NCBI GenBank assembly: GCA_003219675.1
Contig: QHPW01000343.1
Span: forward strand, 1-11,536
Source of the DNA: Verrucomicrobiota bacterium
GTDB taxonomy: Bacteria > Verrucomicrobiota > Verrucomicrobiia > Limisphaerales > AV2
Reading direction: 5' to 3'
DNA length: 11,536 nucleotides
Made by a program: the position numbers and the translations under genes. The stretch's first letter is position 1. Every line of letters starts with the position of its first letter. The notes beneath the pieces are model-generated. The model saw only the letters and a list, made by a program, of their open reading frames with translations. It was not told where the DNA came from and searched no databases. This document shows, in pieces, positions 7,326-11,536 of the stretch.

Positions 7326-7918
7326 ACGAAATCAAATTTGCCTGCCCGCATTGCCAGCAACACATCGCGTGTGACCAGGGCTATTGCGGTTATCAGATCC
7401 GGTGTCCGGCCTGCGAGGGCGGCATGATCGTGCCTCGGCTGGCCGCCTTCGGGTTGCGTGCGGCGACAAGTTTGTCCTTGGCGTTGCCTGTCGCGACGCC
7501 GGTGCCGCGACAGGCGGCGGAAGCTGTCTCCGGCAGCCCGGCAGCCTGGAGCGAAAAAGAATGGGACCGGCACGTGGCCAGGACGGAAGGATTGAGCGTG
7601 TCCGAAGCGTGGCGCGGAACGATTTTATTGTTGCTGTTCTTCGCTCCCGCGCTACTGGCTTTGTTGTTTGCCCACTCCGTGATCGGCCACGGAGGCGATG
7701 CCAGCCGGGGCCAGTGGTTATGGACCGCGTGGAAGATCTTCACGCCGGTCTGTTCGCTTCTCTGCGCGGCCGGACTGTCGAAGACCCTGTCAAAGAGCGT
7801 CGTGGCGCGTGTGCTGATCACCGTTGTTTTGGCGCCTTTCATCTGGGGTTTAAACGCGTCGATTTCATTGTGTTTGGGTTGCGTGGCAGGTGTGATGGTT
7901 GCTGCGGCGCAAGGATGA
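7322..7918 (+). CDS. Zinc-ribbon membrane protein
   Basis: This 198-residue protein has an N-terminal zinc-ribbon: CPHC (C8, C11) and CPAC (C28, C31), with extra C17 and C22 between the pairs. Pro/Ala-rich and charged segments (about 38-98) follow, then hydrophobic helices near 100-122, 134-155 and 160-196. The zinc-ribbon opening (IKFACPHCQQHIACDQGY, then a second CPxC pair) resembles a module I associate with many verrucomicrobial membrane or secreted proteins of unknown function (memory). The true start is the ATG at 7322, overlapping the preceding TGA; upstream in-frame sequence belongs to the neighbouring gene. Its own TGA (7916-7918) overlaps the ATG of the radical SAM gene. It is the second zinc-ribbon membrane protein in this operon. 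No enzymatic motif is visible. Confidence 0.8.
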   Translation: MNEIKFACPHCQQHIACDQGYCGYQIRCPACEGGMIVPRLAAFGLRAATSLSLALPVATPVPRQAAEAVSGSPAAWSEKEWDRHVARTEGLSVSEAWRGTILLLLFFAPALLALLFAHSVIGHGGDASRGQWLWTAWKIFTPVCSLLCAAGLSKTLSKSVVARVLITVVLAPFIWGLNASISLCLGCVAGVMVAAAQG

Positions 7919-9405
7919 CAAGAACCGTGGATGCCCCCGTAAAACCCGTGCTTTTGCCAATCAACGATACCGAACAGCTCCTCAAACGCACGACCAGCCG
8001 CTGTCCGGTTTGCCAGGCGGCGTGTCCGGCGGAGGTCTGGCGTGTCGCAGGCCGTCCGGCGAAAGTTTTTCTGAAGCGCACTTGCCCGCAGCATGGCGAA
8101 GCCTCGGTCTGCATCGCGTCGGATGCCCGCTTTTACTGGCTGGCAAAAGGGAACCCGGAGAATGCCAGTCGCTGCTGCGGAGGCTCCACTTGCCGCGCGT
8201 CGGATGGTTCGACCGCGGGCACGCTGGGCCGAAACGCTTCGGGCCGCGGCGAAGGACCCTTCGAAAAGCTGTCCACCTGCCTGGCGCTCATCGAAATCGT
8301 CAACTCGTGCAATCTGAGTTGCCCGACTTGTTACGCGGATTCGCCGCCGGGGGCGGGCGACAACGTGGACGCTGCGCCGTTGGAAGATTTGCAGCGGCGC
8401 ATCCAGGGCGTCATTGACCGCAAAGGCGGAATAGAAGTTCTCCAGCTTTCCGGCGGCGAGCCGACGCTGCACCCACGGTTTTTCGAGCTGGTCGGGTGGA
8501 TTCAAAGTAATCCCGGGATTGATTACCTCTTGCTGAACACCAACGGCGTGCGCATCGCTCGCGATGATGATTTTCTTGCCGGGCTCGCGCAGATCGTCCG
8601 GCGCGGAAACTTCCAGCTTTACCTCCAGTTCGACGGCGTCCAGGTCGAAGGCCAGCATTTCTTGCGCGGCGCGGACTTGCGGGCGACCCGCAGCCGCGCC
8701 ATCGAGCGTTGTCGCGAAATCAATCTGCCCGTCACGCTGGCGATGACGGTGACGCCGGACAACCTGCCGTTTCTGTGGCAAGCCATCGAGTTCGGCCTGC
8801 GGTACCCGCACATTCGTGGCGTCAGTTTTCAGCCGATGTTTCAGAGCGGGAGGTTTTCGCGTCTGGGTTCCGGGGTCCTGGGTTCAGCAACGAAATCGTT
8901 TGACTCAAACTTTCTACCCCAGACGCCAGGCGCCGGAAGCCAGACGCGATTGAACACCGCCGACATCATCCTCGCCGCCGTCGGGCAGTCGAAGGGCAGG
9001 CTGCGCTTTGAAGATTTTACGCCGCTGCCGTGCGGTGATCCGAACTGCGCCACCATCGGTTACCTGCTCAAGGCGAACGGGCGCACGTATTCCATCAGTG
9101 ATTTTATTGATTTCACCCAGGTGCAGGATTTCTTGCACGACAAGATCCGGTATCGTCTGGAGGACCTGATTAAATGCGGCTGCGAATCCGAGCCGTTGGG
9201 CGACCTGTTGAAAAAGTTTGAAATGGACGAATCGAACACGTTCCGGCTGTTCGTCAAACCGTTCATGGACGCGTGGACGTGGGACCAGGACCGCGTCGAC
9301 CGCTGTTGCACGCACGTCATCCGGCCCGACGGCAAGCTCGATTCGTTTTGCCGGTACTATTCGGGGTTTGCGAATTGCCGGTCCGTCAACACGGATAATC
9401 CATGA
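7915..9405 (+). CDS. Radical SAM enzyme of the COG1964 / MJ0619 (tetraether synthase Tes-like) type
   Basis: This 496-residue protein is encoded from the ATG at 7915, which overlaps the preceding stop; the open frame upstream shadows the previous gene. Residues 28-70 hold CPVC (C30, C33) and CPQHG (C57), a rubredoxin- or zinc-like site. CCGGSTC (87-93) and TCLALIEI (C122) precede the radical SAM motif NSCNLSCPTCY (C132, C136, C139). LSGGEPTLHP (178-187) is the SAM-binding GGE motif. C-terminal cysteines C373, C378, C421, C423, C464, C465, C479 and C488 could hold further Fe-S clusters. This order (CPxC, CPxHG, TCLALIE, CxxxCxxCY/F, Cys-rich end) matches MJ0619, first described as a pterin methylase and later as Tes, which joins lipid tails into tetraethers. 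Substrate here is unproven. Residues about 315-345 come from an inserted repeat. It is coupled to the Lgt-like gene. Confidence 0.88.
   Translation: MTRTVDAPVKPVLLPINDTEQLLKRTTSRCPVCQAACPAEVWRVAGRPAKVFLKRTCPQHGEASVCIASDARFYWLAKGNPENASRCCGGSTCRASDGSTAGTLGRNASGRGEGPFEKLSTCLALIEIVNSCNLSCPTCYADSPPGAGDNVDAAPLEDLQRRIQGVIDRKGGIEVLQLSGGEPTLHPRFFELVGWIQSNPGIDYLLLNTNGVRIARDDDFLAGLAQIVRRGNFQLYLQFDGVQVEGQHFLRGADLRATRSRAIERCREINLPVTLAMTVTPDNLPFLWQAIEFGLRYPHIRGVSFQPMFQSGRFSRLGSGVLGSATKSFDSNFLPQTPGAGSQTRLNTADIILAAVGQSKGRLRFEDFTPLPCGDPNCATIGYLLKANGRTYSISDFIDFTQVQDFLHDKIRYRLEDLIKCGCESEPLGDLLKKFEMDESNTFRLFVKPFMDAWTWDQDRVDRCCTHVIRPDGKLDSFCRYYSGFANCRSVNTDNP
8858..8948. repeat. Inverted-repeat element lying in frame inside the radical SAM gene
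   Basis: The outer arms begin at 8858 and end at 8948. Each starts CGCGTCTGG (left, or right reverse-complemented), then after one mismatch TTCCGG, then CCTGG after a further mismatch and a one-base gap. About 21 of 24 paired positions agree. The middle, about 45 bp, is more AT-rich. The stretch encodes a Gly/Ser/Leu/Thr-rich run (residues about 315-345) in which no domain is visible, sitting between QPMFQSGRF and LNTADIIL, which would otherwise be adjacent conserved blocks. It looks like a short mobile or REP-like element inserted without breaking the frame. Confidence 0.6.
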
Positions 9406-10121
9406 TGCCAGTGCCTCAATCCACCGCTTACGGCGGGCTGATGCTCGCAGGCATCGGGGTGAGCGTTTTGTTCTGGTCGCGACTGGCCCGGCGCGATAAC
9501 CGGCTGCTTGCGGTCTATATCGCGGCGCTCATCGGCGCGTTTCTCGGAGCGAAGGTTATTTATTTTTTCGCCGAAGGTTATCAGCACTTTGGCGCGCCGG
9601 ACATGTGGCTGCAACTGGCGACCGGCAAAACCATCCTGGGCGGATTGCTCGGCGGCTACGTGGCGGTGGAAATCGCCAAACGCCTCGTCGGGTACGGGGG
9701 CGTCACCGGCGACTGGTTCGCCACGATTGTGCCGGTCGGCATTATTCTCGGTCGCATCGGCTGTTGGGTCCACGGTTGTTGCCGGGGCCGAGTCTGCTCA
9801 CCGTCCTGGTTCACGGTGGACGATGCGGCCGGTGTGGCGCGCTGGCCGTCGGTGCCGGTGGAGATCTTTTTCAACCTGGTGATGATTGTTGTCTTCGTCG
9901 TGCTGCGTCGCGGGCGCAAATTACCCGGCCAGCATTTCCACATTTACCTGATCGCCTACGGCAACTTCCGTTTTCTGCACGAGTTTTTGCGCGAGGAACC
10001 CAAGGTCCTGGGCCCGATCAGTGGCTATCAAATTGCCGCGCTCGCGGTGGCGATGCTGGGCTGGACGGGATACTGGCATCGTCGGACGCACTCGCTGCCG
10101 ATCGCCGTCGAACCCTCCTGA
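9402..10121 (+). CDS. Lgt-like (prolipoprotein diacylglyceryl transferase family) membrane protein
   Basis: This 239-residue polytopic membrane protein resembles Lgt, which moves the diacylglyceryl group of phosphatidylglycerol onto the cysteine of prolipoproteins. The Lgt signature region appears as LGRIGCWVHGCCRGRVC (116-132), with R118 matching the essential Arg of GRxGN. A second conserved part is FRFLHEFLREEPK (189-201), with R190 and R197. It departs from classical Lgt: the usual HGG before the second helix is ILGG (78-81), lacking the histidine; the GN of the signature is GC; and it is shorter than E. coli Lgt (291). Such forms may not be housekeeping Lgt. Its ATG overlaps the radical SAM stop (ATGA, 9402-9405), a strong coupling signal. 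It may bind or transfer phosphatidylglycerol or a related lipid for the radical SAM enzyme (inference). Confidence 0.82.
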   Translation: MMPVPQSTAYGGLMLAGIGVSVLFWSRLARRDNRLLAVYIAALIGAFLGAKVIYFFAEGYQHFGAPDMWLQLATGKTILGGLLGGYVAVEIAKRLVGYGGVTGDWFATIVPVGIILGRIGCWVHGCCRGRVCSPSWFTVDDAAGVARWPSVPVEIFFNLVMIVVFVVLRRGRKLPGQHFHIYLIAYGNFRFLHEFLREEPKVLGPISGYQIAALAVAMLGWTGYWHRRTHSLPIAVEPS

Positions 10122-10137
10122 TGCCGCAGACAAAAAG

Positions 10138-10230
10138 GTAGCAGCCGAGGTAACGAGGCTCTGACTTTCACTCCGCACTCCGCGTTCCGAATTCCGCATT
10201 TGAAATGAGCCTGGTTACCTCGGCTGCTAC
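10138..10230. repeat. Palindromic GTAGC-type intergenic element, copy 2
   Basis: Two 24-nt arms, 10138-10161 and 10207-10230, are reverse complements at 23 of 24 positions. The left arm begins GTAGCAGCCGAGGTAAC and ends AGGCTC; the only mismatch is at position 18 of the arm. The loop (10162-10206) contains CACTCCGCACTCCGCGTTCCG-like short repeats. It starts 17 bp after the Lgt-like stop and ends 26 bp before the stop of the convergent phosphoesterase gene, so its hairpin could also end transcription from both sides. It is related to the 1699-1761 element (23 of 32 positions). Confidence 0.85.
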
Positions 10231-10256
10231 GAAATCCGGCGTTTTGCAACGGGCCG

Positions 10257-10718
10257 CTAAAGCTCGATGAACTCCGGCCTGATGCGATCCGCTTCGGAGT
10301 GCAAGATGGCCACGCTGCGCGGCAGGTTGAAACGCGGTTTACCCGCGTAACCCGGGTTGAAAAAAAGCGTGCGGCCCATCGCCTCGGAAAATGGCTTGTG
10401 CGTGTGTCCGAACACGACCACGTCCGGCCCTTCCCGAATGATGCGGCTCTGGATGGCGCCGGCAGGTTTGCGCGGATCAACGATGTGATGAACGAGATAT
10501 TTGCGGCCGTCGAACTCGACCACCTCGGTCTCCCTGTACTCCAGTCCGGCGTCGTTGTTGCCCAGCACGGCGGTCACTGGCGCGATTTGTTCCAGTTCCA
10601 GAATCAGCCACGGCAATCCAACGTCGCCGCCGTGCAGGATGTGATCCACCCCGGCGAACAACTTGGGAATCTTCGGGTCGAAATGCCCGTGGGTGTCGGA
10701 GAGGACGCCGATTTTCAT
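10257..10718 (-). CDS. Metallophosphoesterase, YfcE/MJ0936 phosphodiesterase family
   Basis: This 153-residue cytosolic enzyme has the calcineurin-like phosphoesterase fold with a two-metal centre. All ligands are visible: D8 and H10 in SDTHG, D32 in HGGD, N54/N55 in GNND, H77/H78 in VHH, and the GHTHKP motif with H105 and H107. Length and motif spacing match YfcE/MJ0936-type phosphodiesterases, which hydrolyse phosphodiester substrates in vitro with Mn2+ or similar metals; the physiological substrate is usually unknown. The ATG at 10718 begins directly with the first strand (MKIGVLSDTHG), the normal start for this family. It lies 114 bp downstream of the DUF6580-like gene on the same strand and converges on the Lgt-like gene. 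No sign of truncation. Confidence 0.93.
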   Translation of the reverse strand: MKIGVLSDTHGHFDPKIPKLFAGVDHILHGGDVGLPWLILELEQIAPVTAVLGNNDAGLEYRETEVVEFDGRKYLVHHIVDPRKPAGAIQSRIIREGPDVVVFGHTHKPFSEAMGRTLFFNPGYAGKPRFNLPRSVAILHSEADRIRPEFIEL

Positions 10719-10832
10719 AGACGCTGCACGCTCGTTAAAACGCGTAAAACGTTGAATCGTTGAACCGTGAAAGGGTTGAAGCCGGCGCCAGGTGCAGGTG
10801 CAACGTTTTGACGCCGCACCGCTTTTAGCGGT
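10719..10832. other. Short intergenic region with GTTGAA repeats and hairpins
   Basis: AAAACGTTG (10746-10754) is repeated in inverted form as CAACGTTTT (10801-10809). Between them are loose tandem units such as GTTGAATC, GTTGAACC and GGTTGAAG (about 10751-10780). A perfect small hairpin, ACCGCT-TTT-AGCGGT (10818-10832), lies directly after the stop of the membrane protein gene on the minus strand. It lacks a following T-run, so termination is only possible, not shown. No gene fits here. Confidence 0.5.
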
Positions 10833-11450
10833 TCACGCGCCCGACTCCTCGGCTCGCGCATCTTCCGGTTCTTTCTCCGGCTCCGCTTCCGCCTCCTCCT
10901 TTTCCGCTTCCTTTCTTTCACTCAACTTCATCGCGCCGGCAAACAGGCCGGTGAACAGACCGCCGCTGAGAAGCGAGTTGCGGAAAAACGTCCAGGTGGG
11001 CGGATAGCCCGGCTCGCCGATGGTCAGGGCCTGGATCCAGCCCGCGACGGTTTTGGCGTAAGCCGGATTTTGCCACCACGAAACGGTGTTGGTGACGAGA
11101 TAAAACAGAATGGCGCCGAGCAATCCGCCCCCGGTCAGTTTCAGCCACGACGATTTTGCCGTGAACCGCCGCCCCAGCCAGATGATGGCTGCGTAAGCGA
11201 GGTAACTCGTGAGCATATAGGCGCCGACGGCGGGCACGTGATAGTAATACACGTTGAGCAGGCTGTCGGTCACCAGCATGACACCCAGCGGGAGGCCCCA
11301 GGCCAGATAGCGCGGGAAATACGCGCCGGCACAAAACGCCAGCGCGTAAGCCGCGCTGAAATTGAGCGGCAGCAAATCGGGCAGGCGCGTCAGCGCGAAC
11401 GCGAGGAGCATCAGCGCCACGGCCAGCCAGAGGTTCGTTTTTTCTTTCAA
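10833..11450 (-). CDS. DUF6580-like integral membrane protein
   Basis: This is about 205 residues from the TTG at 11450. The reading frame is open to the window edge, with another TTG at 11486, but residues before 11450 translate poorly and lie in a small hairpin (CAACGC 11468-11473, GCGTTG 11489-11494). The 11450 start gives a clean KEKTNLWLAVALMLLAF N-terminus. There are about five hydrophobic helices. ALAFCAGAYFPRYLAW and GLPLGVMLVTDSLLNVYY resemble the DUF6580 family, distantly like substrate-binding (S) components of vitamin uptake systems (memory). A conserved-looking VTNTVSWW segment follows. The last 29 residues are Glu/Lys/Ala-rich and probably disordered in the cytoplasm. No Shine-Dalgarno is seen for either start. 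Function is unknown; it may be co-transcribed with the phosphoesterase. Confidence 0.78.
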   Translation of the reverse strand: MKEKTNLWLAVALMLLAFALTRLPDLLPLNFSAAYALAFCAGAYFPRYLAWGLPLGVMLVTDSLLNVYYYHVPAVGAYMLTSYLAYAAIIWLGRRFTAKSSWLKLTGGGLLGAILFYLVTNTVSWWQNPAYAKTVAGWIQALTIGEPGYPPTWTFFRNSLLSGGLFTGLFAGAMKLSERKEAEKEEAEAEPEKEPEDARAEESGA

Positions 11451-11536
11451 CGCGACCGATAATACGCCAACGCATCGCGCTGACAAGCGCGTTGCGGAGG
11501 TGTCCAGGGCGGCTGAAGCCCGGGAGAGAATTGAAA

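Noticed and set aside
7384..7914. Upstream extension of the radical SAM frame (177 codons)
   Set aside because: It overlaps the zinc-ribbon membrane protein gene and shows no domain; the ATG at 7915 with ATGA overlap gives a family-like start.
10818..10832. Rho-independent terminator after the DUF6580-like gene
   Set aside because: The hairpin is perfect but only 6 bp and is not followed by a run of T on the transcribed strand.

Overview
The window is GC-rich, tightly packed bacterial chromosomal DNA. It has ordinary metabolic genes, weak Shine-Dalgarno signals, and several short inverted-repeat elements between genes. The style (CPxC zinc-ribbon membrane proteins, a DUF6580-like protein, palindromic intergenic repeats beginning GTAGC) suggests an environmental Verrucomicrobiota-like bacterium, perhaps of the Pedosphaerales/Limisphaerales type. 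That assignment is recalled rather than searched and is tentative. I see no rRNA, tRNA, CRISPR array, transposase or phage gene.

Layout. 1-519: the 3' end of a B12-type radical SAM gene. 520-875: a non-coding stretch holding an inverted repeat (734-800). 876-1622: a membrane fatty acid hydroxylase/sterol desaturase family protein. 1699-1761: a palindromic repeat between convergent genes. 1778-2743 (minus): transaldolase. 2744-2878: the divergent promoter region. 2879-5076: a coupled pair, a PlsY-like acyltransferase and a 536-residue fusion of an N-terminal GNAT/FeeM-like acyltransferase to a class V aminotransferase. 5244-6527: a Spinster-type MFS transporter. 6569-10121: a tight run of five genes made of a zinc-ribbon membrane protein, a four-helix membrane protein, a second zinc-ribbon membrane protein, a radical SAM enzyme resembling the archaeal tetraether lipid synthase Tes (MJ0619/COG1964), and a divergent Lgt-like membrane protein. 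The last four are joined by ATGA stop/start overlaps. 10138-10230: a near-perfect palindromic repeat. 10257-10718 (minus): a YfcE-type phosphodiesterase. 10833-11450 (minus): a DUF6580-like membrane protein.

How the genes may work together. Many products act, or may act, on acyl or glycerolipids: hydroxylase, PlsY-like enzyme, GNAT-aminotransferase fusion, Spinster-like (lysolipid-type) transporter, Tes-like radical SAM enzyme and Lgt-like protein. The best candidate for an undescribed system is the 6569-10121 operon. There a Tes-like enzyme, which in archaea joins lipid tails to make membrane-spanning lipids, is translationally coupled to an Lgt-like protein whose family handles phosphatidylglycerol. 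This link to membrane-spanning or modified lipids is inference. The radical SAM gene also carries a roughly 91-bp inverted-repeat element that is read through in frame, which looks like a recent insertion tolerated in the protein.
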